Notes: generated from the sequence alone by a model not told the origin. Shown: positions 41,005 to 49,709, counted from the stretch's first letter. The stretch: DNA of 64,000 nt from JBOGXA01 sp050694175 (GCA_050694175.1 JBOGXA010000009.1:1-64000), one strand, 5' to 3'. A program made the numbers and translations.

Positions 41005-42972
41005 ATGGGCATGAACGTCGCGCACAAGCTCATCGAGTCACATCTCGTGTCGGGAGAGATGGCTCCCGGCGAAGAGATCGCTCTTCGCATCGATCAGACG
41101 CTTACCCAGGACGCAACCGGGACCCTGGTCATGTTGGAGCTGGAAGCGATGGGTCTCGACCGGGCCAAGACGGAGCTCTCGACCCAATACGTCGACCACA
41201 ACCTGTTGCAAACCGACGAGCGAAACGCGGACGATCACCTCTTTCTGTACACGAGCTGCCAGAGCTTCGGCATCTGGTTCTCCAAGCCGGGCAACGGTGT
41301 CAGCCACCCTGTTCACATGCAGCGCTTCGGCGTCCCCGGGAAATCGCTCGCGGGGTCCGACAGCCACACCCCCGCAGCGGGATCACTCGGCATGCTGGCA
41401 TTTGGCGTGGGCGGCCTCGAGGTGGCCATGGCCATTACCGGTGAACCTCTCTACATCACCATGCCCGAGATCTGGGGCGTGCGGCTCGATGGCTCGCTCC
41501 CCGACTGGGTCAGCGCGAAGGACGTCGTTCTCGAGATGCTTCGTCGCCACGATGTCGAGGGCGGGCGGGGACGCATCATCGAGTATTACGGGCCCGCCCT
41601 CGCCACTCTCAGCGCGATGGACCGGCACGTGATCGCGAATATGGGGACGGAGCTGGGCGCGACGACCACCGTTTTCCCCTCCGACGACGAGGTGCGACGG
41701 TTCCTTGCCTCCGAGGGCCGCGACGGCGATTGGACTGAGCTCGTCGCGGACGACGACGCCGCCTACGACGTCGACGAGGAGATCGATCTCTCCCAGCTCG
41801 AGCCTCTGATCGCGAAACCGTCGAGTCCCGGCAACGTCGTGCCGGTCCGTGAGGTGGCCGGCCAGGAGATCTACCAGGTGGTCATCGGCTCGTCGGCGAA
41901 CCCGGGACTGCGCGACTTTGCCGTCACGGCGAAGATCGTCGAGGGCCATCAATCCCACCCCCGGGTCTCGTTCGACGTGAACCCCACCTCGCGCCAGACC
42001 CTCGAGAACCTCATCGCCATGAGGCTGCTGGGACCGCTTGTCCATGCCGGCGCGCGCCTTCACCAGTCGGGCTGCCTCGGCTGTATAGGGATGGGCCAGG
42101 CGCCCGCATCGGGCCAGATCAGCCTGCGAACGATGCCCCGCAATTTTCCGGGACGCTCGGGGACCAAAGAGGACGCGGTCTATCTGTGCTCGCCCGAGAC
42201 GTGTGCGGCCTCCGCGTTGACCGGTGAGATCACCGATCCACGGGATCTCGAAAATCGTCTGGGGATCATCTATCCGCACATCGAGATCCCCGAGGAGCAG
42301 ATCATCAACACCGAGATGCTCGTCGAGCCTCCTGACTCGGGTGCAGACGTCGAGGTGATCAAGGGTCCCAACATCAAGTCGCTGCCCGACCTCGAGCCGC
42401 TGGAGGATTCCATCGAGGCACCAGTGTTGTTGAAGCTCGGCGACGGAATTTCGACGGACGAGATCATGCCGGCTGGCCAGAAAGTGCTTCCCTACCGCAG
42501 CAACATCCCGAAGATGTCGGAGTTCGTCTTCTGGCAAGTCGACGAGTCATACGCGCCGCGGGCCGCGGAGCTCAAGGACGGCTCGGGCCACTTAATCGTC
42601 GGCGGAGGAAACTACGGACAGGGATCCAGCCGCGAGCACGCGGCGATCGTGCCCAGGTATCTGGGACTGCTCGCAGTCATTGCCAAGAGCTTTGCTCGCA
42701 TCCACTGGCAGAACCTCATCAACTTCGGGGTATTGCCGTTGGAGTTCTCCGACAACGAGGACTACGAGCGAATCGACACAGACGACACCCTCGCACTCGA
42801 GAATCTCCACAAGGTCCTTTCCGATGACGGGCGCGAGCTGGAGATCACCAACAAGTCGAAGAAAGAGACCTACCAGCTTCGGCACCGGATGTCGGCGAGG
42901 CAGGTAGAGATGGTTCTCGCCGGCGGACTGATCCCTGTGTTTGCAAGGAAAATGGAAGAGGAATCGGCGTAG
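41005..42972 (+). CDS. acn: Aconitate hydratase, monomeric bacterial type
   Basis: About 655 residues. Interconverts citrate and isocitrate in the TCA cycle using a [4Fe-4S] cluster. Cluster Cys are in HQSGCLGCIGMGQAP and LCSPETCAASALTGE; substrate residues include YVDHNLLQ and AGSDSHTPAAGSLG; the swivel domain has GGGNYGQGSSREHAAI. The start is uncertain (ATG at 41005 or 41011, or upstream at 40933); 41005 is chosen because family members begin near MGMNVAHKLI and GAAGG lies just before it. The protein is single-chain with the swivel domain at the C-terminus, as in the mitochondrial-like branch. The cluster links it to the suf genes. Confidence 0.95.
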   Translation: MGMNVAHKLIESHLVSGEMAPGEEIALRIDQTLTQDATGTLVMLELEAMGLDRAKTELSTQYVDHNLLQTDERNADDHLFLYTSCQSFGIWFSKPGNGVSHPVHMQRFGVPGKSLAGSDSHTPAAGSLGMLAFGVGGLEVAMAITGEPLYITMPEIWGVRLDGSLPDWVSAKDVVLEMLRRHDVEGGRGRIIEYYGPALATLSAMDRHVIANMGTELGATTTVFPSDDEVRRFLASEGRDGDWTELVADDDAAYDVDEEIDLSQLEPLIAKPSSPGNVVPVREVAGQEIYQVVIGSSANPGLRDFAVTAKIVEGHQSHPRVSFDVNPTSRQTLENLIAMRLLGPLVHAGARLHQSGCLGCIGMGQAPASGQISLRTMPRNFPGRSGTKEDAVYLCSPETCAASALTGEITDPRDLENRLGIIYPHIEIPEEQIINTEMLVEPPDSGADVEVIKGPNIKSLPDLEPLEDSIEAPVLLKLGDGISTDEIMPAGQKVLPYRSNIPKMSEFVFWQVDESYAPRAAELKDGSGHLIVGGGNYGQGSSREHAAIVPRYLGLLAVIAKSFARIHWQNLINFGVLPLEFSDNEDYERIDTDDTLALENLHKVLSDDGRELEITNKSKKETYQLRHRMSARQVEMVLAGGLIPVFARKMEEESA

Positions 42973-43033
42973 AAAAAGAAGCCGGCCCCCGCCCACTGGG
43001 GCAGGGGCCGAAGCCCCCTGGACAGGGGCCGGC
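42971..43033 (-). terminator. Large terminator of the acidic-repeat gene set
   Basis: On the minus strand the outer stem GCCGGCCCC / GGGGCCGGC (43033-43025 with 42989-42981) encloses an inner GGGGC-TTCG-GCCCC hairpin, followed by TTCTTTTTCT. It ends the gene at 43043. It also lies just after the convergent aconitase stop. Confidence 0.75.
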
Positions 43034-43042
43034 TACCGGCCG

Positions 43043-43429
43043 CTAGATCGATGCCGATCCGCGGCAGACCTCATCGGTGGAGAGGTTGCGGGCACGAGCC
43101 GTGAAGCGGTCGGTTCCTGAGTTGTTGTTCACCACCCGGCGCACCTCAAAGGAACCGCTCGGCCCCCTCGTCGTCCGCCGGCCGCGAAAGAAGCGGTTTC
43201 CGTCGTGTCGCATGACGATCCGCCAGGTATCGCCGTTTACGTTCTGGTCGACCTCGAACTCAACCTCGAGACGACCGTCTTCCGGGCTTAGCTTGAGCTT
43301 CCAGTCGCTACGGCGGCTGCAGTTACCTGAGCGCCGCACATCGTTGTCCCCGGCGAATGCCGGCAACGACGTGGGTAGGGCCAGCGCCGTCACCAGGGCC
43401 GCGGTTGTCAGAACCGTACGCGTTCTCAT
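43043..43429 (-). CDS. Small secreted beta-rich protein
   Basis: About 128 residues. A classical signal peptide (VLTTAALVTALALPTSLPAFA, cut near AFA-GD) exports a domain of about 105 residues, beta-rich by pattern (WKLKLSPEDGRLEVEFEVD, TWRIVMRHDGNRFFRG, GSFEVRRVVNNNSGTD). Two Cys (NCSRRS and DEVCRG) could form a disulfide. I know no function for it. GGGAGG stands before the ATG at 43429, which is why this start is taken. It is the last gene before the terminator and starts 15 nt after the acidic-repeat protein. Confidence 0.8.
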   Translation of the reverse strand: MRTRTVLTTAALVTALALPTSLPAFAGDNDVRRSGNCSRRSDWKLKLSPEDGRLEVEFEVDQNVNGDTWRIVMRHDGNRFFRGRRTTRGPSGSFEVRRVVNNNSGTDRFTARARNLSTDEVCRGSASI

Positions 43430-43444
43430 CTGTGACCCTCCCAT

Positions 43445-44089
43445 TCAGTCGTCGTCCCCGTTGCCGGGGCCCGAGTTGTCGTTGTCGTCGCCGCCGGATC
43501 CGTGGCCGGAATTGTCGTCGTCCCCGTTGCCGGGGCCGGAGTTGTCGTTGTCGTCGTCGTCGTGCGCGTTGCCGGGCCCTGAGTTATCCGACGGACCCGA
43601 GTTGTCCCCGTCGTTGTCTCCGTTGCCGGGGCCGGAGTTGTCGTGGTCATCCCCGTCGTCGTTGTCTCCGTTGCCGGGGCCGGAGTTGTCGTGGTCATCC
43701 CCGTCGTCGTTGTCGCCGTTGCCGGGGCCGGAGTTGTCGTCGTGATCCCCATTCCCGGTGCAGCGCGGGTCGTTGGCGTGCTCGGCCTCGTCGCACGGCC
43801 CGCTGATGTCGTCGCCGTCCGGTGAGGCCGAGACTGAGGGGCTGACTGAGGGGCTGACTGAGGGGCTGACTGAGGGGCTGACTGAGGGGCTGGGTGTGGC
43901 AACGGTTCTAGTGGCGGCTCCCGCGCACCGGGGGTCGCCGGCGTTCTCCGCCTCGTCGCACGGCCCGCTGATGTCTACTCCCGGGGAGCTCGTCTGGGCC
44001 GAGCCGGGAGTTCCGACCGCGACGTAGACCCCCATTCCGAATGCAGCGGCAACCGCGACGCCGAAGATCAGCTTGCTCCAGATCCTCAT
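43445..44089 (-). CDS. Exported acidic-repeat protein with two CX10C motifs
   Basis: About 214 residues from the ATG at 44089, which has AAAGGAGAG upstream. A signal or anchor helix (KLIFGVAVAAAFGMGVYVAV) is followed by the motif SGPCDEAENAGDPRC, a Ser-Pro stretch (PSVS repeated), a second SGPCDEAEHANDPRC, and a long low-complexity tail of DNSGPGNGD and DDGDDHD units. The tail repeats are exact at DNA level. Ca2+ binding, hydration or cell-wall association are possible (inference). The next gene upstream encodes a similar protein with the same Cys motif. Confidence 0.8.
   Translation of the reverse strand: MRIWSKLIFGVAVAAAFGMGVYVAVGTPGSAQTSSPGVDISGPCDEAENAGDPRCAGAATRTVATPSPSVSPSVSPSVSPSVSPSVSASPDGDDISGPCDEAEHANDPRCTGNGDHDDNSGPGNGDNDDGDDHDNSGPGNGDNDDGDDHDNSGPGNGDNDGDNSGPSDNSGPGNAHDDDDNDNSGPGNGDDDNSGHGSGGDDNDNSGPGNGDDD
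43621..43741. repeat. 48-bp coding minisatellite, about 2.5 copies
   Basis: Copies start at 43621, 43669 and 43717 (the last partial). Copies one and two differ at a single base near the end of the unit. On the minus strand the unit encodes 16 residues, of the type DNSGPGNGDNDDGDDH. The near identity points to recent expansion by slippage or unequal recombination. Confidence 0.8.
43832..43891. repeat. 12-bp coding minisatellite, five exact copies
   Basis: GACTGAGGGGCT repeated five times without change. On the minus strand it encodes the Ser-Pro-Ser-Val linker of the acidic-repeat protein. Copy number is likely to vary between strains. Confidence 0.85.
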
Positions 44090-44215
44090 GTCTTCTCTCC
44101 TTTCCTCTACGACACGTCTTTTTGCACACGCTAGGAAAGAGAGGCTCAACAGCTACTTCGAGATAGAACAGAGGCGGGTGTGAAGGCGGTTAGGGATTGG
44201 TTAAACGGGCGGAAC

Positions 44216-44659
44216 TCAGTCGTCGCCGCCGGATGAGCCGGAGCCCGAATTGTCGGAACCAGGGCCCGAGTTGTCGGACCCGCTACCGGAGTTGTCGGAG
44301 CCCGGCCCCGAGTTGTCGGAATCGGGATCGGATCCCGAATCGTCCGAGCCCGGACCCGAGTTGTCGTCATCGTCATCGTCATCGTCGCCGCCGGCGCACC
44401 GGGGATCGTCGGCATGCTCGGCCTCGTCGCACGGCCCCGACTCGTCTTTATCGGACTTCCCTTCCCCGGCGTTCGAGCCCTTCGGTCGGGACGGGGAGCG
44501 ATCCGGCCGGGGCGAGGCGAGGGCGGCGTTCTCGAGCCGGATCGCGGCTCCCCCGGGCGCCTCGAAGGAGCCCGCGGAAATGAGATATGTGGTCGCAGCC
44601 AGCAGGAGCGGCAGGATGAGGGCGGCCAGCACCAGCGCAGCCGTTTTAGCGGACTTCAT
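44216..44659 (-). CDS. Exported acidic-repeat protein with one CX10C motif
   Basis: 147 residues. The N-terminal hydrophobic stretch (ALVLAALILPLLLAATTYLI) is a signal or anchor. A Ser/Pro/Lys region leads to ESGPCDEAEHADDPRCAGG, then a run of eight Asp and tail units of DNSGPGSD type. The Cys motif and the NSGPG repeats are shared with the downstream protein at 43445-44089, so the pair is paralogous. It lies 46 nt after the histidine kinase gene and probably shares its transcript. The function is unknown. Confidence 0.78.
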   Translation of the reverse strand: MKSAKTAALVLAALILPLLLAATTYLISAGSFEAPGGAAIRLENAALASPRPDRSPSRPKGSNAGEGKSDKDESGPCDEAEHADDPRCAGGDDDDDDDDNSGPGSDDSGSDPDSDNSGPGSDNSGSGSDNSGPGSDNSGSGSSGGDD

Positions 44660-44705
44660 GGGGACAGCCTACCGAGGCGTATCTCAGCCCCCGGCTACAA
44701 AGAGG

Positions 44706-46103
44706 TTAAGAAACGGTAGGTGGCCTTTCGAAGGCCGCCTCGATAGTCGTGCCGGGGCCGTCGAGCAGGCGGATGTCGCCGCCCCAGCGGCGGATCGTCT
44801 CGGCAACAATGGGAAGTCCGAGCCCGCTGCCCGATCCGGCCGCGCGTCCCGTCGACCCCCTATAAAAGCGTTCGAAGATGCGCGCCCTCTCGTCATTGGG
44901 AATTCCCGGTCCGTTGTCGGAGACGATCACGGCCGGCCTGCCGTTGGTTTCGGCGGCGGTGACGACCACCTGGGACCCGGGCGGGCAATAGCGGATCGCG
45001 TTTTCGATCAGGTTGTCGAGAACGTGCGCAACGCTGACCGGATCCGCCCACGCGAGCGGGACACCGTCGGCAGCGACCGCAATGGATTGTCCGGCGGCCT
45101 CAGCCTGCGATCTCCATCGATCGACCGCGGCGCGGGCGGCGGAGGCCAGATCGACATCGTGGCCTGTCGACTCGGCCGACGCCGCGCGCGCGAGCTGCAA
45201 CAAGTCGTCGACGAGTTCATTGAGGCGGTCGACCTCGGCCTCCACCTTGGCCGCCTGGCGCGCGGCAAAGCCGCCCTCCTCGCGTATGGCTTCGAGGCGC
45301 AGTTTGATCCCCGTCAGGGGCGTTCGCAGCTGGTGCGAGGCGTTTGCCAGGAAGTCGCGCTGGGCCACGATGTTCGACGCGAGCGCGTCGGCGGTGCGAT
45401 TGAAGGAGCTCGCCAGCGACGCCACCTCCGCGGGGCCTTCGATCGGTGCGCGCGCATCGAGATCTCCCCGCCCGAGGCGCGTCGCGGCGGATTCGAGTGT
45501 TCGCACCGGCCGCACGAGAGTCGTCGCCAGCAGCCACGCCAGCCCGACCCCTACCGCAACGACGCCCACGCCCAGCAGTCCGAGGCCCACCCAGCTCCCC
45601 CGGACCTCCGCATCGACGTCTCCCATCTCATGTGACAGGCGGACGGCCCCGACGACCTGCCCGCGGTCGACCACGGGGACGGTGACGAGGAGCAGCTCCT
45701 CGTCCAGGCTCTTGCTGACGCGCCGGCGCGTGTCGATCTCGGCAGCCTCGAGCGCCACGGAGAACTCGGGACGCCTGGACGTCCCGTACGCGGTTCCCCG
45801 CACGGCCAGCCCGGCGCTGTCCTCGAGGATGGCCCCGGACGCGTCGACGACGACGACCCGGCCCACTCCTTCCGCGGCCTCGGATACGACCCGCCGCATC
45901 GCGCCCCGCGCTCCTGGAGAGGTGGGCGCGACGACCAGATCGGAAAGGCGGGCCGACAGGATCCCCGCGCTTCCCAGCGCGCCGGCCTCAACCTCCGAAA
46001 CGGCACGCCTCTGAATGCTGAGACCGAGGGGAACGACGAGGGCTATCACCACAACGACCAGCAGATAGCCGGCCGTCAAGACAAGCCTCGATCGCAAACT
46101 CAT
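44706..46103 (-). CDS. Two-component sensor histidine kinase with HAMP domain
   Basis: 465 residues. Two membrane helices (about 8-28 and 168-192) bracket an extracytoplasmic sensor of about 140 residues (VGRVVVVDASGAILED, TVPVVDRGQVVGAVRLS), probably PAS/Cache-like. HAMP follows (TTLVRPVRTLESAATRLGRG). The phosphorylated His is in NASHQLRTPLTGIK, and the ATPase has ENAIRYCPPGS, DNGPGIPNDE and GSGLGLPIV. The ATG at 46103 overlaps the response regulator stop by 4 nt. The exported acidic-repeat genes follow directly, which suggests they belong to its regulon or signal path. Confidence 0.93.
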   Translation of the reverse strand: MSLRSRLVLTAGYLLVVVVIALVVPLGLSIQRRAVSEVEAGALGSAGILSARLSDLVVAPTSPGARGAMRRVVSEAAEGVGRVVVVDASGAILEDSAGLAVRGTAYGTSRRPEFSVALEAAEIDTRRRVSKSLDEELLLVTVPVVDRGQVVGAVRLSHEMGDVDAEVRGSWVGLGLLGVGVVAVGVGLAWLLATTLVRPVRTLESAATRLGRGDLDARAPIEGPAEVASLASSFNRTADALASNIVAQRDFLANASHQLRTPLTGIKLRLEAIREEGGFAARQAAKVEAEVDRLNELVDDLLQLARAASAESTGHDVDLASAARAAVDRWRSQAEAAGQSIAVAADGVPLAWADPVSVAHVLDNLIENAIRYCPPGSQVVVTAAETNGRPAVIVSDNGPGIPNDERARIFERFYRGSTGRAAGSGSGLGLPIVAETIRRWGGDIRLLDGPGTTIEAAFERPPTVS

Positions 46104-46804
46104 TCCAAGATCTCTTCGTTTGACGAGAAACGAAAGCCCACCCCTCTCGTCGTGTGAATGTAGCGAGGCGAGGACGGGTCCTCACCGAGTTTCTTCCGCA
46201 ACGACGAGATGTGGACGTCGAGCGTTTTGGTCGGACCAAACCAGTTCGGATCCCATACCTCGTCGATCAGATGCTCGCGTGTCACAACTCGACCGGATTG
46301 CTCCATCAGCACGCGAAGCAGCTCGAACTCCTTCAGCGTTAGCTCGAGGCGCCGCCCGGCTAAGGTGACCGCGCGTGTGTCGAGACTCATCGTGACATCC
46401 CCAACGGCGAGCGTGGTCTGCTCGGTTGGTGGGGGCGCAGCGACCCTCCTCATAACAGCCCGCATCCTTGCGGTGAGCTCGCGGGCGCTGAAAGGCTTGC
46501 TCACGTAGTCGTCCGCTCCAAGCTCGAGCCCCAGGACACGATCCATCTCTTCGCCGCGGGCGGTCAGCATCACGACCGGGGTTCTCGACGTTCGGCGTAT
46601 CTCGCGCAGGACGTCGCGGCCGTCGCCGTCGGGGAGCATGACGTCAAGCAGGACGAGGTCGGGAGGACGGCTGCGAAACTTCTCGAGCCCCTCGGCCACC
46701 GTCGTAGCGACTTCGGGCGCGAACCCCTCCCGTTCGAGGGCGGCCGCAAGGGGCTCGTGGATGGACTCCTCGTCTTCGATCAACAGGACACGCGTTCTCG
46801 CCAT
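46100..46804 (-). CDS. OmpR-family response regulator
   Basis: 234 residues from the ATG at 46804 (MARTRVLLIEDEES). The receiver has the acidic pair EDEES, phosphorylated Asp in LVLLDVMLPDGDG, Thr in VMLTARG and Lys in YVSKPFSAREL. The winged-helix DNA-binding domain (about 135-232) has TLKEFELLRVLMEQSGRV, TKTLDVHISSLRKKLGEDP and a final GVGFRF. An in-frame start at 46867 is less likely, since the receiver would gain an irrelevant extension. It is the first gene of the set ending at the terminator near 42971. It is divergent from the dienelactone hydrolase gene. Confidence 0.93.
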   Translation of the reverse strand: MARTRVLLIEDEESIHEPLAAALEREGFAPEVATTVAEGLEKFRSRPPDLVLLDVMLPDGDGRDVLREIRRTSRTPVVMLTARGEEMDRVLGLELGADDYVSKPFSARELTARMRAVMRRVAAPPPTEQTTLAVGDVTMSLDTRAVTLAGRRLELTLKEFELLRVLMEQSGRVVTREHLIDEVWDPNWFGPTKTLDVHISSLRKKLGEDPSSPRYIHTTRGVGFRFSSNEEILE

Positions 46805-46859
46805 GTGGCCGTCAAATCTACGTTGCCCAGGTTCCAATGCGTTCTGATAGACACGGAAC

Positions 46860-47565
46860 ATGAGCAAGTCGATTCAGTGGCGGCATCCTCCCACCCGGCC
46901 CCCGCGCGAGTTCGGCGAGACCATCCGCTTCGGCACCCGCCGGAACGGAGGGTCCGGGTACATGTCGTACTCCGAGCGCTCGGGCCCGGGGGTGCTCATC
47001 CTGCACGAGTTCTTCGGGCTGCAGCCGTCATTCATGTCCTACGCCGACGCGCTCCAGAGCAAGGGCTTCACCGTCCTCGTCCCTGATCTCTATGACGGCC
47101 GCGTTGCGTCCACACTGGAGGACGCGGGCGCGCTCAGGGATGCACTTGACGACGACACGACCATGAAACGTCTCGAGGCCGCGTGTGACCATCTGACGGC
47201 CAACTGGCACCCTCGCCTCGGGGTAATCGGCTTCTCCATGGGTGCCGATCTCGCAATGAGGCTGGTGCAGCAGCGAGCGGTCGAGGCGATGATCGTTTAC
47301 TACGGATGCGGCGACGTCGACCCCGCGCGCTGGCTCGGGCCGATCATCGGCCACTTTGCCTCCGACGACGACTGGACTCCCCTTGCAGGAGGCTAACGAG
47401 CTATTCGGTGCGCTGTCCTCTGCGGATGTCGACGCGCGCATGTTCGTCTACGAGGGGGCCGGTCACTGGTTTGCCAACGAGTCGGTCCCCGACGCATACG
47501 ACAAAGCCGCCGCCGAACTGGCCTTCGAGCGAAGCGCCGACTTCCTCCGCCACCACCTCGCCTGA
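46860..47565 (+). pseudogene. Dienelactone hydrolase family protein with a frameshift
   Basis: The first 178 codons (46860-47396) encode the family from GVLILHEFFGLQPS through the nucleophile elbow GFSMGADLAMRL to ASDDDWTPL, then stop. The rest (QEANELFGALSSADVDAR, VYEGAGHWFANESV, AFERSADFLRHHL) continues in another frame to 47565. Removing one C from the CCCC run at 47379-47382 restores a single protein of about 234 residues with the catalytic Asp and His. Thus the gene is either recently broken, a sequencing error, or read by frameshifting. The normal enzyme would hydrolyse dienelactones or other esters. Confidence 0.8.
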
Positions 47566-47593
47566 CCCGATCCGACCCTGACGTCATGGGGAT

Positions 47594-48295
47594 TCAGAGG
47601 TCGGCCACTGCCTTGTCGGCGCGGGCGCGGGCGGATTCCGCTTTGCGGCGCGCCGCGGCCGCGGCCTTGGCCGCGTTGCCGGCGGCCTGCTCGGCCCGGG
47701 CCGCTGCCCGCTCTAGCTCCGCCGCCTCGCGTTCGGCGCGGGCGGCGGCCACGGCGAGCTCCTCTGCTTTCCGCCGCGGCGCCGTGTCCTCTTCGGACGG
47801 TTCCTCGGCCGCGTCCAGCAGAACGAAGCCGAAGTCCCCGAAGCCCGATGGCGCCATCTCTCGGGTAAGCCGCCCCGCGCGCAGCAGATCGCGCTCCTCA
47901 TCCGTCTCCCCCGCCTGAAGCGTGCGGGTGACCTTCTCCAGAGTGCTTGCAGACGCCGCGTGCCCATCGCGTTCGAGGATGGCGCGCGCCCTCGCGACAA
48001 GTTGCGACGTAACATCGCGCCGCTCGGACGCGAGGCGGCGCATCTCCTGCGCGCTGGCGGCCTCTTCCAACTGTTCTCTCAGATCTAGGAGACGAGCCAT
48101 ATCCTCGGAATGCTCGTCTGCGAGCCGGTTGACGGCCCATGCGGCCACGGACGGTTTGCGGAGTGACTTCACTTCCACCGCGGCCGCCTTGTCGCCCTTC
48201 GAGGCAAGCTCGCCGGCTATGCGGTCGCGCGCCTCCGTGAACTCGTCGAGCGGCAGCCGGTAGAGGGCGCCCACATCTGCGTTGTTCGCTGCCAT
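47594..48295 (-). CDS. Ala-rich coiled-coil protein of unknown function
   Basis: 233 residues. A conserved N-terminal block (LYRLPLDEFTEARDRIAGEL, SLRKPSVAAWAVNRLADEH) recurs in many actinobacterial hypothetical proteins, followed by helices and a C-terminal Ala/Arg/Glu coiled coil (about 165-233, ARAEREAAELERAAARAEQ). No signal or membrane segment is seen, so it is cytoplasmic. TACTCT stands 6 nt before the ATG and there is no Shine-Dalgarno sequence. It follows the ferric-reductase-like gene on the same strand. Confidence 0.75.
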   Translation of the reverse strand: MAANNADVGALYRLPLDEFTEARDRIAGELASKGDKAAAVEVKSLRKPSVAAWAVNRLADEHSEDMARLLDLREQLEEAASAQEMRRLASERRDVTSQLVARARAILERDGHAASASTLEKVTRTLQAGETDEERDLLRAGRLTREMAPSGFGDFGFVLLDAAEEPSEEDTAPRRKAEELAVAAARAEREAAELERAAARAEQAAGNAAKAAAAARRKAESARARADKAVADL

Positions 48296-48301
48296 CAGAT
48301 G

Positions 48302-48307
48302 AGAGTA
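48302..48307 (-). promoter_or_regulatory. Leaderless-type -10 element of the coiled-coil gene
   Basis: TACTCT on the minus strand ends 6 nt (CATCTG) before the ATG at 48295. Confidence 0.45.
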
Positions 48308-48317
48308 GCGCCGCTCG

Positions 48318-49703
48318 TCAGCGCGGCTGCCCGAATCCGAACTTTTCGAAATGGATGTGCGATCTCGCCACACCCTTAACCGCCAACTGACCCTTCAGGT
48401 TCTCCACCATCGGAGGGGGTCCGCACAGCAAGAAGTCCACCTCTAACAAGTCTCCGCTCATCTCCTCGATCCGGTCGGCCGTTATGTATCCGTCTTCGTC
48501 CTCGGGAATGTGGATGAGGCGGAAGTCGTCTCTCGTCCGATCGAGGGCGAGCAACTCGGCGAGGAAGTACGACTGGTCGAGGCTCTTGACCCCGTAGTAG
48601 AGGTCGATCTCGAAGCCGGAACCATCCAGACTCCGGGCCATGCTGAGGAATGGTGTAACTCCGATGCCGCCGGCTATCCAGACTTGTCGCTTGCGCGGCA
48701 CGTTCAGATACGAGAACTCGCCATAAGGGCCCTCGATCTTCGCGGCGGCTCCTTCGTTGAGCTTGTGCAGGGCGGTTGTGAAGTCTCCGACCGCCTTGAC
48801 CGCGATTCTCAGCTCTTTCTCCTTGGGAGTAGACGTGAGGGAGAAGGGGTGGAATTGATTGGCGACATCCCCGGGGCGCAGTGTGACGATCGCGTGAGGC
48901 CCTTCATTCGCAATGGATACCGGGTGGAACTGGGCGTTGAACTCACTCGAGTAGAAGGTGACGAACACGAACTGCCCGGGAATGTACTCAAAGCGGCGAC
49001 CGCTTCGAGGCTGCATGATGATCTCGACGACCCACCTGTCCATCTGCCTGACCCCCGCCACGAGATAGTCGTGCCGGCGAACGAGCAGGTTGCCGAACAA
49101 CGAGCGATAGATCCATGCCGCCACGCCGGATGCGCTCAGCGCCGCGAGATAGATGGTGAGCGCTCGTGAGGATGCCTTGATCCCCGGGGTCATGAACACG
49201 TGCAGGCTAGCGATGAGAAAAACGAGCCCGAAAGATCTTTGGACGTAAATGAACACCTCGTGCGACAGCCGTGCCCGCAGTGTCAGTCCTATTGAGATCG
49301 ACATCGCGATCAGGGCAACGATCCCGTAGACGATCGTCAGGCCCCCGGCAGTCGACAGGAGGGCGGTGACCGCATCCCACGACTCGGTGGCGCGGCTCGC
49401 AACGATCAGCGCAGCATGTACGACCAGCAGACCGAATGCGACGCGCCCGTTGACGCGATGAAATCCGAATAGCTTGTCGAGGCCCCCGAAGAGACGGTCG
49501 ATGAAGCGGATACGGGCGCCGAGGATCAGATTCAGCGCGAACGCCGACACCCCGGCGAGAGCGGCCGCGACCGCGAGACTGGCAAGGGACGTGGTGGCGC
49601 TGGCGAACCGGGGGCCCAGAGGTGCCGCGGTCGCCCACAGGATGACGGGCACGACGCATAACGCGGCAACGAGCGCGGGTCCGAGAGCACGCCGGGCAAG
49701 CAT
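48318..49703 (-). CDS. Ferric reductase-like membrane flavocytochrome/flavin reductase
   Basis: 461 residues. Six hydrophobic helices (about 5-205) include His suited to bind haem (FGFHRVNGRVAFG, VVHAALIV, ASLHVFM), as in ferric reductase and NADPH oxidase membrane domains. An FAD/NAD module follows (about 220-461): PGQFVFVTF, QFHPFSLTSTPKE, WIAGGIGVTPFLSM and LLCGPPPM. An unusual insert of about 30 residues repeats the flavin motif (AQFHPVSIANEGPHA before ANQFHPFSLTS). It should pass electrons from NAD(P)H across the membrane. TAGTTT lies 6 nt before the ATG. Confidence 0.87.
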   Translation of the reverse strand: MLARRALGPALVAALCVVPVILWATAAPLGPRFASATTSLASLAVAAALAGVSAFALNLILGARIRFIDRLFGGLDKLFGFHRVNGRVAFGLLVVHAALIVASRATESWDAVTALLSTAGGLTIVYGIVALIAMSISIGLTLRARLSHEVFIYVQRSFGLVFLIASLHVFMTPGIKASSRALTIYLAALSASGVAAWIYRSLFGNLLVRRHDYLVAGVRQMDRWVVEIIMQPRSGRRFEYIPGQFVFVTFYSSEFNAQFHPVSIANEGPHAIVTLRPGDVANQFHPFSLTSTPKEKELRIAVKAVGDFTTALHKLNEGAAAKIEGPYGEFSYLNVPRKRQVWIAGGIGVTPFLSMARSLDGSGFEIDLYYGVKSLDQSYFLAELLALDRTRDDFRLIHIPEDEDGYITADRIEEMSGDLLEVDFLLCGPPPMVENLKGQLAVKGVARSHIHFEKFGFGQPR

Positions 49704-49709
49704 GGCTCC

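Noticed and set aside
43621..43891. Regular repeats resembling a CRISPR array
   Set aside because: Units are contiguous with no unique spacers, and they translate into the low-complexity parts of an exported protein.
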